Shown here: positions 25,549-34,616 of the stretch, one piece after another
How positions within the stretch are numbered: position 1 is the stretch's first letter
How the letters are laid out: each line of letters begins with the position of its first letter
NCBI GenBank assembly: GCA_015057425.1
Contig: SVEL01000001.1
Coordinates: 186,001-250,000, forward strand
Direction of reading: 5' to 3'
DNA: 64,000 nt
From: Lachnospiraceae bacterium
GTDB lineage: Bacteria > Bacillota > Clostridia > Lachnospirales > Lachnospiraceae
Notes under the pieces: model-generated
Database searches by the model: none
What the model was told of the DNA's origin: nothing
Seen by the model: the letters and a program-made list of their open reading frames with translations, nothing else
Program-made: the position numbers and the translations under genes

Positions 25549-28500
25549 TTAAAGTAAATTAAATAATTCTTCTGTCAAAACCTTGTAAAGAAGATAATTT
25601 TCTGAAATTTCCGTAACCGTACTCTCTTCATGTAACTCCTGACAAATCATCAGGTCATTTAACATTCCGTACCTTGACGGATTTTCTCCTATAGTACGTC
25701 CTTCTGTTACAAGTGTCTGGCTTTCCGTTATCATACTCTTGTCATCAATCTGCTCTGTTATATAGTAATTGAGACTTTCTCCATAAAATAACGTTGCTTC
25801 GAATATGAACACACCCGGATATACACATCTCATTTCTTCAACTGTATAACTTTTCTGTTCATATGCTCCATTCTCAAATACATAATTTACAAATACCTTT
25901 GCATCGGGATTTGTCTTATATTCAAGAATGGTCTTGTCTTCAACAATATATGGAAGCTTAATATACTTCCCGTACTTTTTATAGCATTGGAAGATAATAT
26001 TTTTAGAACACAAGTATTCTATAATCCTCTTGACATTTTCAAGTACTTCTTCACTTGGATTTTCTTTTTCCGAATAATACTTTACATATGCCATTTTACA
26101 TATATCTGTCAGGTCTTCGTCTCTTTCGAGTTCTTTACCTATATAGCTGAATATAGATTCAGCCACTACAACATCACGTACAAAATAATCGTATGACTTA
26201 CTGATAAGATATGCTTTTTTAATCTTTTCAACAGGTCCTTTTTCATAATATGAGCTGTAGACTTTATCTATCTTGCCGCTGAATGAATTGGTAAAAAGCA
26301 TCTGGGCTAACAGTCGCTCTTCCAATTCTCTCACAGGATATGCAAATTCGTTAGATGCCTCCCATATTTCAAGCATCATCGTTGTTGTTCCGTAATAGTA
26401 TTTGTTAAGATATTCAAGTATGCATTCGTCATATTTTCTCTTTTCAAATGCAAATGCTGCCATATCTACAAGTAATTCTATCTTTTCAAATTCTATTTCT
26501 TTGACGACGCCTGACACAAATCGCATAATTCTACGCGGTTCAATATTCATATATCCGTACTTCTTTATAAGTTCATAGGCTCTGCCATAATGATTTCTCA
26601 CAATCATCAGCTCGATTACCTGATTCCTTAAAGAATTATCCATACCTTCAACATTAACTATTTCAAGGTATTCATCTAACTTATCACCGTCGTAATTGTC
26701 CTTATAGTATTCAACGATTTCTTTTTCAATTTTCTTCTTATATTCTTCGCGAACGCCATCCATCTGAATCAACAGCTGTAACACTGCCACAGACTTGTCC
26801 GGATTACGTCTGTATCTGATATATTCGTCTGCAAAATACATATTAAGCGAAAGATTCTGTGCTGACATTTCATAACACATTTTCAGGTATTCTTCCATAT
26901 CAACTAATTTTTCAAGATTGTATTTTACGCCTTCAACGTATTTATTTCCATATATATCTTCAAATACAAGTACAGGTTCTTCCGTATATATGTGAACATA
27001 CGCTTTTCCATTGATAACCGGCACTTCTTCACTTTCTATAAGCTCTTTATGTATTACTCTTACGGATTTAATCTTTTCAGATTTGCATGTAAGAAGACGT
27101 GTACATATTATCTCAGGAAGCTTTTCTGCTATCTCCGGTGAAATAAATGACTTTGACATTATATCTTTGTAGATTACTGCAAAGTATTTATTCATCTTGC
27201 CTGCTAAAAGTGATGCTGCAGCAAACTTTTCCATCTGCTTGAGATATGTATTATATATGCCCGGTGCAGAAAGCTTGTTAGTAATTATATTGGCATATAA
27301 ATATGCAAGCTTATCATTTGACACATCCACATTGTAGTTAAAATACATATACACAAGCTGCGGAAGCTGCTCTTCATAATCTTCACTTAACGAATAAAGA
27401 TAATTCTCATAAATTCCCGCAAGTTTAAGTTCTTTTTCTATACCCAGTCTGTACCACTTAATATATTCTTTACCGACAAAACCTTTCTTAATAAGGATAC
27501 TGCAAATTGCTGAAAGTATAGCGTTATTTCTATACATCTCATATAATCTTACAAGGGTTTTAAATATAACCTTTGTTATGTTCTTTTCTTTCTCGGCAAG
27601 TTCTGCATACTGTACAGCAAGCTTTTCATTAACAAGACCGTTCTTTACGGCAAAATTCATTGTCTGCACTTCAAAATCATTGAGCATTCTAAGCATCATC
27701 GGCTGATATGCAAAGACTGTTGCCGCTTCAAAATACATAAGCGGACTTCTCATTCCAAAGCTGTACTGTTCTTTGATTCTCGCAAGTTTTAAGCTGATAT
27801 TGCTTTCGTATGACTCGTCCATATAGATAAGTAACCAAAGAATTTCCCACTTATCGTATCCATTCTCATAATACTCTCTTACCTTCTTCTTCATTTCATC
27901 CGTAAATTCAGGATTACGTTTCTGAAGAGTTCTGACATAGAGATAATAACAATATGCTTCAGGCTCACGATTTCTCTTTTCTATAAGTGTTTCTGCAATA
28001 TTTTCCAACAGCCATGATGCGTCTGCATCACGTTTCATACTTATATATATCTGTGCCTGCAAAAGCTTTGGAAAATAAGCTGTGTCGTCCATATTTCTCA
28101 TCTTGTCTATAATGGCAAGACTGTTTCTGCACCACTGATTAATGTCGATTTTTCTGGTACGAAAATCAAGATAGACATTATATAACTCAACTCTGCATCT
28201 ATCGTATTCTCTGTTTAATGTATGTTCTTCGCTTGTATTATCAACGATAATATCAAGATGGATTTTTTCATTTGTGAGATTATTACTCTCTATAGATATT
28301 CTTCCGTAATTGATTCCATCATGTAATCTTTCCGGTCTGATAAGGTATGTAAACTCAAAATTACTTCCTGCAAAATCATCAGAGCTAAGCACTGATCTGT
28401 CTATCTGAATAAACGGACTGTCACATACAATATCACAAGATATATATCCCCAGTTATCCTTTGAAACAACAAATGAATCACTGAAAACTTCATATGGATG

Positions 28501-29109
28501 GTCATATTTCTTAGTATATTCCGAAAGTGAAAGTGTAACTCTCTTCTTTTTATTGGATGCAATAAGAAACTCTTCCATTGCGACAGCCTTATCTTTATTG
28601 GTCATAAGGCCTTCGTAAATAGAAAGCATCTTTAAATCCCTGCCGATAAATATATCCACAAACTGCTTACTTGTAAAAAGGTTTAATGCTTCTTCGTAAT
28701 TTGTCTGTACATAATTGGCAAAATGAAACATATTCTTAATCTTTCCGATATTGGTATTAGCACTTTTGCCTTCAACCTTAACTTCGTACCTGATACTTGC
28801 TTCACCACCGTTAGATACCACATTGATATATCCGTTTATGGTATCTCCTGTCTCAAGCATTGTTCCGTCTATCTCATACTCTATGCGACCTTCCGTACCT
28901 ATAAATGCATTGTCAACTATTCTAAGGCACTCGTTAGTTGAATAAATTACGCACTTCATCGGAATATTATTGCTGCTCTTTACAAGAAAATAATTCTTGC
29001 GCACTTCACCTGAGTCCACGGTAATTTCCATAGAGCTTTCTGAAAGCTCTAATACAGGTCTTTCATATTCAATTACTCCTCTGGATAACTTTTCAACAAC
29101 TTCCTTCAT
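25549..29109 (-). CDS. Giant beta-sandwich/helical-repeat protein resembling DUF5717 family
   Basis: This 1186-residue protein has no signal peptide or transmembrane helix. The first 130 residues look like an Ig-like beta sandwich (ELSESSMEITVDSGEV onward), and another beta-rich module lies at about 210-300. Residues about 310-1000 are almost entirely helical with Tyr/Leu/Glu-rich pairs resembling TPR or HEAT-type solenoids. The last 130 residues return to beta strands. I recall Lachnospiraceae relatives as DUF5717. The start at 29109 lacks a well-placed SD (AGGAG is about 24 bases away). It follows rarA by 41 bases and heads a tight four-gene run with the Hsp70-like, TPR and membrane coiled-coil genes. 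Confidence 0.75.
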   Translation of the reverse strand: MKEVVEKLSRGVIEYERPVLELSESSMEITVDSGEVRKNYFLVKSSNNIPMKCVIYSTNECLRIVDNAFIGTEGRIEYEIDGTMLETGDTINGYINVVSNGGEASIRYEVKVEGKSANTNIGKIKNMFHFANYVQTNYEEALNLFTSKQFVDIFIGRDLKMLSIYEGLMTNKDKAVAMEEFLIASNKKKRVTLSLSEYTKKYDHPYEVFSDSFVVSKDNWGYISCDIVCDSPFIQIDRSVLSSDDFAGSNFEFTYLIRPERLHDGINYGRISIESNNLTNEKIHLDIIVDNTSEEHTLNREYDRCRVELYNVYLDFRTRKIDINQWCRNSLAIIDKMRNMDDTAYFPKLLQAQIYISMKRDADASWLLENIAETLIEKRNREPEAYCYYLYVRTLQKRNPEFTDEMKKKVREYYENGYDKWEILWLLIYMDESYESNISLKLARIKEQYSFGMRSPLMYFEAATVFAYQPMMLRMLNDFEVQTMNFAVKNGLVNEKLAVQYAELAEKEKNITKVIFKTLVRLYEMYRNNAILSAICSILIKKGFVGKEYIKWYRLGIEKELKLAGIYENYLYSLSEDYEEQLPQLVYMYFNYNVDVSNDKLAYLYANIITNKLSAPGIYNTYLKQMEKFAAASLLAGKMNKYFAVIYKDIMSKSFISPEIAEKLPEIICTRLLTCKSEKIKSVRVIHKELIESEEVPVINGKAYVHIYTEEPVLVFEDIYGNKYVEGVKYNLEKLVDMEEYLKMCYEMSAQNLSLNMYFADEYIRYRRNPDKSVAVLQLLIQMDGVREEYKKKIEKEIVEYYKDNYDGDKLDEYLEIVNVEGMDNSLRNQVIELMIVRNHYGRAYELIKKYGYMNIEPRRIMRFVSGVVKEIEFEKIELLVDMAAFAFEKRKYDECILEYLNKYYYGTTTMMLEIWEASNEFAYPVRELEERLLAQMLFTNSFSGKIDKVYSSYYEKGPVEKIKKAYLISKSYDYFVRDVVVAESIFSYIGKELERDEDLTDICKMAYVKYYSEKENPSEEVLENVKRIIEYLCSKNIIFQCYKKYGKYIKLPYIVEDKTILEYKTNPDAKVFVNYVFENGAYEQKSYTVEEMRCVYPGVFIFEATLFYGESLNYYITEQIDDKSMITESQTLVTEGRTIGENPSRYGMLNDLMICQELHEESTVTEISENYLLYKVLTEELFNLL

Positions 29110-29150
29110 CGCTAACGTTCGTCACTAAGACTTACTCCTATCTGTATAAC

Positions 29151-30488
29151 TTACTTTTCACTACGCAGTTTATTAAGCCACTTACCTATACGTTCTTCAT
29201 ATCCCATCTCTGTCGGCTCATAAAACTTTACATTTCCCAATTCATCAGGAAGATATCTCTGGTGTGAAAAATGATTTGGATAATTATGAGCATATTCATA
29301 CCCCACTCCATGTCCCAGTTTTTCTGCATTTCCATAATGAGCATCCTGCAAATGCGCCGGTATGGAAGGCGTCTTTTCTTCCGTCACATATTTCATGGCT
29401 TTTTCATATGCCAGATAACTTGCATTGCTTTTCGGAGCAGTAGCCACATAGTTTACGGCCTGCGCCAATATAATCCCTGCTTCAGGCATTCCTACCTGAT
29501 GAACGGCATCTGCTGCTGCCGTTGCCACAACAAGTGCATTAGGATCTGCATTTCCCACATCTTCTGATGCACAAATCATAATTCTTCTTGCTATAAATGT
29601 AACGCTTTCACCTGCATATAACATCCTTGCAAGATAATACACTGCAGCATCCGGATCTGAGCCGCGCATACTTTTAATAAATGCAGAAATTGTATCGTAA
29701 TGGTTATCACCATCCTTATCATACCTTAATGTCCGCTTCTGTATACACTGTCCTGCCACCGGTAATGTAATATGAATCTTACCATCTTCCGCTCTGTCAG
29801 TTGTAAGAATTCCAAGTTCAATGGCATTTAGTGCATTTCTCGCATCACCATTTGATACATCTGCTAAAAATTCAAGGGCATCATCATCTATAACCGCATC
29901 ATATGCGCCCATTCCCTTTTCTTTATCACCCACCGCTCTCAATATAAGTTCTTTAATATCCTCTGGCTCAAGAGACTTAAGTTCAAATATAATTGATCTT
30001 GAAATAAGAGCGCTGTTAACTTCAAAATAAGGATTTTCCGTTGTTGCACCGATAAGTATCAATGTGCCGTCTTCAACAAATGGCAACAGATAATCCTGCT
30101 GGCCCTTATTGAAGCGATGAATTTCGTCTACAAAGAGAATGGTCTTCTTCCCGTACATTCCCATCGTATTCTTTGCAGCTTCCACTACATCTTCCATACT
30201 TTTTTTATTGGCAACGGTTGCATTAATCTGTTTGAACTCAGCACTTGTACTGTTTGCAATAACCTTTGCCAGAGTAGTCTTTCCTGTTCCCGGCGGTCCA
30301 TAAAGTATAATTGAACTGATTTTATCTGCCTTTATGGCCCTGTAAAGTAACTTATCCTTACCTATGATGTGTTTCTGTCCAACTACCTCTTCAAGAGTAG
30401 TCGGTCTGAGTCTCGATGCAAGCGGAGACTCTTTATCCATACTGGCATTTCTCATGTATTCAAAGATATCCACCGCATAATCCTCCAA
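29151..30488 (-). CDS. rarA: Replication-associated recombination protein A (MgsA/RarA AAA+ ATPase)
   Basis: This 445-residue clamp-loader-related AAA+ ATPase opens with PLASRLRPTTLEEVVGQKHI and has Walker A GPPGTGKTT, Walker B LFVDEIHRFNKGQQD, sensor GATTENPYF and the C-terminal tetramerisation region (KSMRGSDPDAAVYYLARM). It acts at stalled replication forks. The ATG is close to GGAGGATTA. It is the first gene of the minus-strand run that continues into the DUF5717-like gene, so cotranscription is possible. Confidence 0.95.
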   Translation of the reverse strand: MEDYAVDIFEYMRNASMDKESPLASRLRPTTLEEVVGQKHIIGKDKLLYRAIKADKISSIILYGPPGTGKTTLAKVIANSTSAEFKQINATVANKKSMEDVVEAAKNTMGMYGKKTILFVDEIHRFNKGQQDYLLPFVEDGTLILIGATTENPYFEVNSALISRSIIFELKSLEPEDIKELILRAVGDKEKGMGAYDAVIDDDALEFLADVSNGDARNALNAIELGILTTDRAEDGKIHITLPVAGQCIQKRTLRYDKDGDNHYDTISAFIKSMRGSDPDAAVYYLARMLYAGESVTFIARRIMICASEDVGNADPNALVVATAAADAVHQVGMPEAGIILAQAVNYVATAPKSNASYLAYEKAMKYVTEEKTPSIPAHLQDAHYGNAEKLGHGVGYEYAHNYPNHFSHQRYLPDELGNVKFYEPTEMGYEERIGKWLNKLRSEK

Positions 30489-30585
30489 TTTAAAATAGTC
30501 TAAAATATTCTATCATATTTTTACAAAAATTTCATTATACTTTTGAATAATATTTTAACTTTTTTTGTTTTTTCTATGGCTTTTC

Positions 30586-30614
30586 TTGAAATCTTCGCTT
30601 TAATGTGTTAATAT
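30586..30614 (+). promoter_or_regulatory. Promoter of citrate synthase
   Basis: TTGAAA at 30586-30591 and TAATAT at 30609-30614 have 17-base spacing, leaving a leader of about 90 bases before the start codon. Confidence 0.6.
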
Positions 30615-30672
30615 CTTAAATGTGCAAAAGTTATATATTGTTTATAGCTTATAAATATATGCAAAGATTTTT

Positions 30673-30715
30673 ATGGAGGCAGATGCTAAGAAGCATCAGT
30701 ATGACTAAATTATGA
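30673..30715 (+). promoter_or_regulatory. Leader with mini-ORFs and hairpin before citrate synthase
   Basis: The only good SD (GGAGG, 30675-30679) lies 32 bases before the citrate synthase ATG (30712). Between them is a small hairpin GATGCT-AAGA-AGCATC (30683-30698). A four-codon frame ATG ACT AAA TTA TGA (30701-30715) ends in an ATGA overlap with the citrate synthase ATG, and an 11-codon frame MEADAKKHQYD starts at 30673. Reinitiation or SD presentation by the hairpin is plausible. Confidence 0.5.
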
Positions 30716-32073
30716 CAAAAAAAGTTTTCTCAGAAATAACCCCAGAAATCCTTGATTTAGCCAATTTATGTACATCACATAAAATTGATCCTTCTCTTTA
30801 TGATAAGTATGAAGTAAAGAGAGGCCTTAGAGATATAAGTGGTAAAGGTGTTCTCACCGGATTGACGGAAATAGGCGACATTCATGCCTATGATGAAATT
30901 GACGGCAAGACGGTTCCTTGCGAAGGAAGATTATACTATCGCGGTTATGACCTCTACGATATTGTAGACGGTTTTATCAGCGATGACCGTTTTGGTTTTG
31001 AAGAAACTGTTTATCTCCTTCTCTTCGGATACCTTCCAACTTCAGAAGAATTGACTAATTTTAGGGAATTACTGGCTGATTATCGTTCTCTTCCTACATA
31101 TTTCGTCAGAGACGTTATTATGAAAGCACCAAGCCGAGATATGATGAATGCTTTATCAAGAAGTGTTCTTACTCTTTACTCATATGATGAAAATGCCGAA
31201 GACATTTCCATTCCTAATGTTTTGAGACAGTGTATACAGCTTATTTCCATATTCCCGTTGCTTTCAGTTTACAGTTATCAGGCATCACGTCATTTCCATG
31301 AAAATGACAGTTTATATATTCATACTCCGCCAAAAAATTTATCTCTGGCAGAAAGCATTTTATATACACTTCGTCCTGATAAGAGCTACACTGCCCTTGA
31401 AGCAAAGATTCTTGATCTTTGCCTCGTTATACATGCTGAACACGGCGGTGGTAACAACTCTACATTTACAACACACGTAGTATCATCATCAGGAACAGAT
31501 ACTTACTCAGCAATTGCTGCATCTTTAGGTTCATTAAAAGGTCCTAAACACGGTGGTGCAAACATAAAAGTTGCCCAGATGTTTGATGACATGAAGAAAA
31601 ATGTAGATGATTGGTCAAGTAAAGAAGAAATCTCAGATTATCTCAGAAAATTGCTTCACAAGGAAGCATTTGATAATTCGGGACTCATATATGGTATGGG
31701 GCATGCAGTTTATTCCATTTCAGACCCTCGTGCCAATATTCTTAAGAAATATGTCCAAATTCTTTCTAAGGAAAAGGGCATGGAAAAAGAATTTATGCTT
31801 TACTCTCTTGTAGAAGAACTTGCTCCGCAGATTATCGCTGACGAGAGAAAAATCTACAAGGGTGTCAGTGCCAACGTAGACTTCTACAGTGGTTTGGTTT
31901 ACAGTATGCTTGGTCTTCCCCATGAGTTATATACACCGCTCTTTGCCATTGCACGTATTGCAGGCTGGAGTGCACACCGTATTGAAGAACTTATGCATTC
32001 AGGCAAAATAATACGTCCTGCTTACAAAAATGTTGCAGAACGTACAGAATATGTACCAATTGATGAAAGATAA
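30712..32073 (+). CDS. gltA: Citrate synthase
   Basis: This 453-residue type II-like citrate synthase of the clostridial/Lachnospiraceae type has an N-terminal extension. Catalytic residues are visible: histidine in HAEHGGGNNS, histidine in GPKHGGAN, and aspartate in SDPRANILK. It condenses oxaloacetate and acetyl-CoA. In this kind of anaerobe it feeds glutamate synthesis through a partial TCA pathway. No aconitase or isocitrate dehydrogenase neighbours are present. A 2-methylcitrate synthase activity cannot be excluded from sequence. Confidence 0.93.
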   Translation: MTKKVFSEITPEILDLANLCTSHKIDPSLYDKYEVKRGLRDISGKGVLTGLTEIGDIHAYDEIDGKTVPCEGRLYYRGYDLYDIVDGFISDDRFGFEETVYLLLFGYLPTSEELTNFRELLADYRSLPTYFVRDVIMKAPSRDMMNALSRSVLTLYSYDENAEDISIPNVLRQCIQLISIFPLLSVYSYQASRHFHENDSLYIHTPPKNLSLAESILYTLRPDKSYTALEAKILDLCLVIHAEHGGGNNSTFTTHVVSSSGTDTYSAIAASLGSLKGPKHGGANIKVAQMFDDMKKNVDDWSSKEEISDYLRKLLHKEAFDNSGLIYGMGHAVYSISDPRANILKKYVQILSKEKGMEKEFMLYSLVEELAPQIIADERKIYKGVSANVDFYSGLVYSMLGLPHELYTPLFAIARIAGWSAHRIEELMHSGKIIRPAYKNVAERTEYVPIDER

Positions 32074-32123
32074 ATATTGTATCTATTTCTCTTTCTCTCT
32101 AAATATTAAATACTTTCTAAAAT

Positions 32124-32149
32124 AAAAAAAGGGCGCAAGCCCTTTTTTT
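32124..32149. terminator. Bidirectional terminator after citrate synthase
   Basis: AAAAAAAGGGC-GCAA-GCCCTTTTTTT is a perfect short hairpin with A/T runs on both sides, shared by the converging AAA ATPase gene. Confidence 0.93.
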
Positions 32150-32152
32150 ATT

Positions 32153-33439
32153 TTAGAGGTGCCAAACCGAAAACAGTGGCAACTCCATTACGCCTGATTC
32201 CATCGAGAATCTGTCCATTGTTATTTTTATTATCATAGGCGGATTATATCTCGCTTTGAATACTTTTATACTTTGTGCTTTTGTATTATTGGTAAGGTTT
32301 ATTTCTATCGGAATAATAATTCCTGAGTCTTCAAACAAAAACTCTATCTTAGCCGTAGCATCTGATATCCAGTACCACAATTCCCCTATTTCCTTATTAT
32401 ATCTCAATTCCTGATATGCAAACTGCTCTGTCATGGCTTTCATATAGTCGTTGTTTGTCTCGAACGCATTTGAGATATCACTATATGCCATGTTGTAGAT
32501 TTCTGACAGGAGACCTACGTCGTTAAGGAATAGTTCAAATGACTTCTTATCTTCGTACTGTGCCGCCGGACTTTTCGGTTCCCTTATTCTGTTAATCTTA
32601 TTTAAATAGTTATTCTCGATGAGCCATGATACTGCATCACTATATTCTCTGGCTCTTGCAGTTATCTTAACAACTCCATACTGGAATTTCTTATTTTCTT
32701 TAAGTAACTGATTGCCCATACTGTTCCAAATCTGAAGCACCTTACCTGCAAAAGGACTATCATTTAATGCTTTAAATTCTTCGCAATATGTTTCCAGTAT
32801 TTTTTTCTTTTCTTCTCTGACTTTTGCAATATTTTGTGTTTCAAGCCAGCACTTAACTACTGACGGCATACCTCCCACAAAATAATAAAGTTTAAGGTAA
32901 TCTCTAAGCGCTTTAAGTTTATTTTCCGTAAGGGGTTCTTTAGCATTATTTTCAATTGCCTTGCAAAGCTCCGCTTCTTTATTAACCAGAAGAAATTCAC
33001 TGAAGCTTAACGGATACAGATGGATAATGTCCACGTCATTAACATGACTGCTGTTGATTCCGTATCGTTCTTCACAAAGGGTTGTCATACAAATATGATA
33101 ATCTCCCATCTGTTCACCGAAAAATTCAAGAAGCTTTTCAATATTCTTAACCGTATCTACATTTTCAAGAATTATCAAAGTTTCACCCGGCGCAATTTTA
33201 CTGCCGCAGGCAACACTTAACATCTTCTCAACTCTTTCAGCATTGAAGTCATCTTCAAAAAGATACTTTATGAAATTCTGTTGTTTCAAATCTATTATTA
33301 CATAATTATCATAAAAACCTTCACCAAAATCCTTTGCAGTCCATGTCTTTCCGACACCTTTTGCCCCAACGATTAACAAAGGCTTTCTGTCTACCTTATC
33401 TTTCCATGCTGCCAGCTCGTTTAAAACCTCTCTATACAT
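32153..33439 (-). CDS. AAA ATPase with C-terminal DUF4143 domain
   Basis: This 428-residue protein has an N-terminal P-loop ATPase domain with Walker A GAKGVGKTW (about 26-34) and a Walker B-like ETLIILENVD, followed by the SFSEFL segment that is common to this family (LYPLSFSEFLL). The C-terminal part is DUF4143-like, with a nuclease-fold-like FEDSGIIIPIEINL stretch. Such proteins are widespread in anaerobes and archaea, often in many copies, and their role is unclear. It stands alone with its own start region and a shared terminator. Confidence 0.88.
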   Translation of the reverse strand: MYREVLNELAAWKDKVDRKPLLIVGAKGVGKTWTAKDFGEGFYDNYVIIDLKQQNFIKYLFEDDFNAERVEKMLSVACGSKIAPGETLIILENVDTVKNIEKLLEFFGEQMGDYHICMTTLCEERYGINSSHVNDVDIIHLYPLSFSEFLLVNKEAELCKAIENNAKEPLTENKLKALRDYLKLYYFVGGMPSVVKCWLETQNIAKVREEKKKILETYCEEFKALNDSPFAGKVLQIWNSMGNQLLKENKKFQYGVVKITARAREYSDAVSWLIENNYLNKINRIREPKSPAAQYEDKKSFELFLNDVGLLSEIYNMAYSDISNAFETNNDYMKAMTEQFAYQELRYNKEIGELWYWISDATAKIEFLFEDSGIIIPIEINLTNNTKAQSIKVFKARYNPPMIIKITMDRFSMESGVMELPLFSVWHL

Positions 33440-33618
33440 AATTCCGTACCCTTTCTCTGTATAATATTTGCTACATTTATACTAAATATGCCGTTTCTGA
33501 CAAGTATATTCTCATTTTTTAAATCAATAACTATTATTTTTACACAAAACAGCATAACTATTTTATAACTTTTTTCACTTTTTTTCAATAGTATTTAATA
33601 TATTCGGTCTGTTTTTGC

Positions 33619-33647
33619 TTGTTTAAATATTATTATTATGTTATACT
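33619..33647 (+). promoter_or_regulatory. Putative promoter of the DUF4250 gene
   Basis: TTGTTT (33619-33624), a 17-base spacer and TATACT (33642-33647) lie about 55 bases upstream of the start codon. Confidence 0.5.
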
Positions 33648-33701
33648 CTCACTGTTAATTATGACAAATATACTATTTTTTATGAGTATGGAAAGGAAAA
33701 T

Positions 33702-33887
33702 ATGAGTCTGAATACATTACCAAAAGACCCAATGATGCTTCTCAGCTACGTTAATACACAATTACGTGATAATTTTGGCGACCTGGAAGAGCTTTGTGCT
33801 GCTTTAAATGCTGATATCAACATCATTACAGGTTCTTTACGTGCTATCGACTATGTGTACGATGCAGAATTAAATAAATTTGTGTAA
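33702..33887 (+). CDS. DUF4250 domain-containing small protein
   Basis: This 61-residue protein has the DUF4250 pattern LPKDPMMLLSYVNTQLRDNFGDLEELC. It is a small, presumably helical protein of unknown function, common in Clostridia. GAAAGGAAAAT precedes the ATG. A terminator starts at its stop codon. Confidence 0.85.
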   Translation: MSLNTLPKDPMMLLSYVNTQLRDNFGDLEELCAALNADINIITGSLRAIDYVYDAELNKFV

Positions 33888-33927
33888 AACACCTATTGAC
33901 AACTTCTTCAATAGGTGTTATTTTTTT
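33887..33927 (+). terminator. Terminator after the DUF4250 gene
   Basis: AACACCTATTGA (33888-33899) pairs with TCAATAGGTGTT (33908-33919) and is followed by a long T-run. The TTGACA of the next promoter (33896-33901) is embedded in the left arm and loop. Confidence 0.85.
33896..33924 (+). promoter_or_regulatory. Possible promoter of the metal-resistance operon
   Basis: TTGACA (33896-33901) and TATTTT (33919-33924) have 17-base spacing, overlapping the upstream terminator. This puts the SmtB-type operator at the predicted transcription start. The -10 match is weak. Confidence 0.4.
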
Positions 33928-33932
33928 ATTAT

Positions 33933-33954
33933 CATATGAGCAATTGTTCATATG
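33933..33954. promoter_or_regulatory. SmtB/ArsR-type operator palindrome
   Basis: CATATGAGCA-AT-TGTTCATATG is an inverted repeat with one mismatch. Its TGAxCA-N2-TGTTCA core matches the 12-2-12 operators bound by SmtB/CzrA/CadC repressors. It lies 60 bases before the ArsR-family gene. Confidence 0.75.
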
Positions 33955-34015
33955 TTCATTTCTTGAAGTATCTTTTTATTTTAAGAAAAATACAACAGAA
34001 AGACAGGTTAAACAT

Positions 34016-34336
34016 ATGAATAACGATATTCTTGTTAATGTAACGGAACAGTTGCCTTTAGATGAGGAATTATATGATTTAGCTGAATTTTTTAAGGTTT
34101 TCGCAGACTCGACACGTATAAAGATTTTACATGCATTATCTATCTCAGAATTATGTGTATATGATCTTGCAACACTTTTAAATGTCAGCCAATCTGCTGT
34201 ATCCCATCAGTTACGTACATTAAAGCAAATGCGTCTTGTAAAGTTCAGACGCGACGGTAAGGTTATCTACTACTCTCTTGCCGACTCACACATTGAATTA
34301 ATATTAAAACAGGGATTTGAGCATATAAATGAATAA
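34016..34336 (+). CDS. ArsR/SmtB-family metal-sensing repressor
   Basis: This 106-residue winged-helix repressor closely follows SmtB. It carries ELCVYDLA in the alpha3N region (SmtB ELCVGDLA) and SQSAVSHQLRTLKQMRLV as the recognition helix. The C-terminal alpha5 zinc site is intact, with D, H, H and E at offsets 0, 2, 13 and 16 in DSHIELILKQGFEHINE, exactly the SmtB spacing. It should release the operator when zinc (or cadmium/cobalt) binds. I use the ATG at 34016; the 40 extra in-frame codons upstream run through the operator and do not resemble the family. It leads an operon with an HMA protein and a P1B ATPase. Confidence 0.92.
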   Translation: MNNDILVNVTEQLPLDEELYDLAEFFKVFADSTRIKILHALSISELCVYDLATLLNVSQSAVSHQLRTLKQMRLVKFRRDGKVIYYSLADSHIELILKQGFEHINE

Positions 34337-34362
34337 ATTTATGTTCAGAATGGAGGTTTATT

Positions 34363-34584
34363 ATGAAGAAAACATTTATAATTAACGAACTTGACTGCGC
34401 CAATTGTGCAGCTAAAATGGAACGTGCAATCAGTAAAATCAAAGGTGTTGAAGATGTTACGGTTAATTTTATGACAAAAAAAGCCGTTATCTTCGCTGAT
34501 GAAGACGCTTTTACAAATATTATTAACGAAGCTAATCAAAAGATTTCAAAAATAGACAGTGAGGCTGTTTTGGAAGAAGTTTAA
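34363..34584 (+). CDS. Stand-alone heavy-metal-associated (HMA) domain protein
   Basis: This 73-residue ferredoxin-fold HMA domain has the metal-binding motif DCANCAAKME. It likely hands metal to the P-type ATPase encoded 32 bases downstream, which itself lacks an N-terminal HMA domain. GGAGG lies directly upstream of the ATG. Confidence 0.92.
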   Translation: MKKTFIINELDCANCAAKMERAISKIKGVEDVTVNFMTKKAVIFADEDAFTNIINEANQKISKIDSEAVLEEV

Positions 34585-34616
34585 GGTTAGTTATTTAACC
34601 GGAACCGGAGGCATAA

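Noticed and set aside
33896-34015. N-terminal extension of the ArsR-family regulator
   Set aside because: These 40 codons run through a terminator and the operator palindrome and are not similar to SmtB relatives; the ATG at 34016 gives the usual length.
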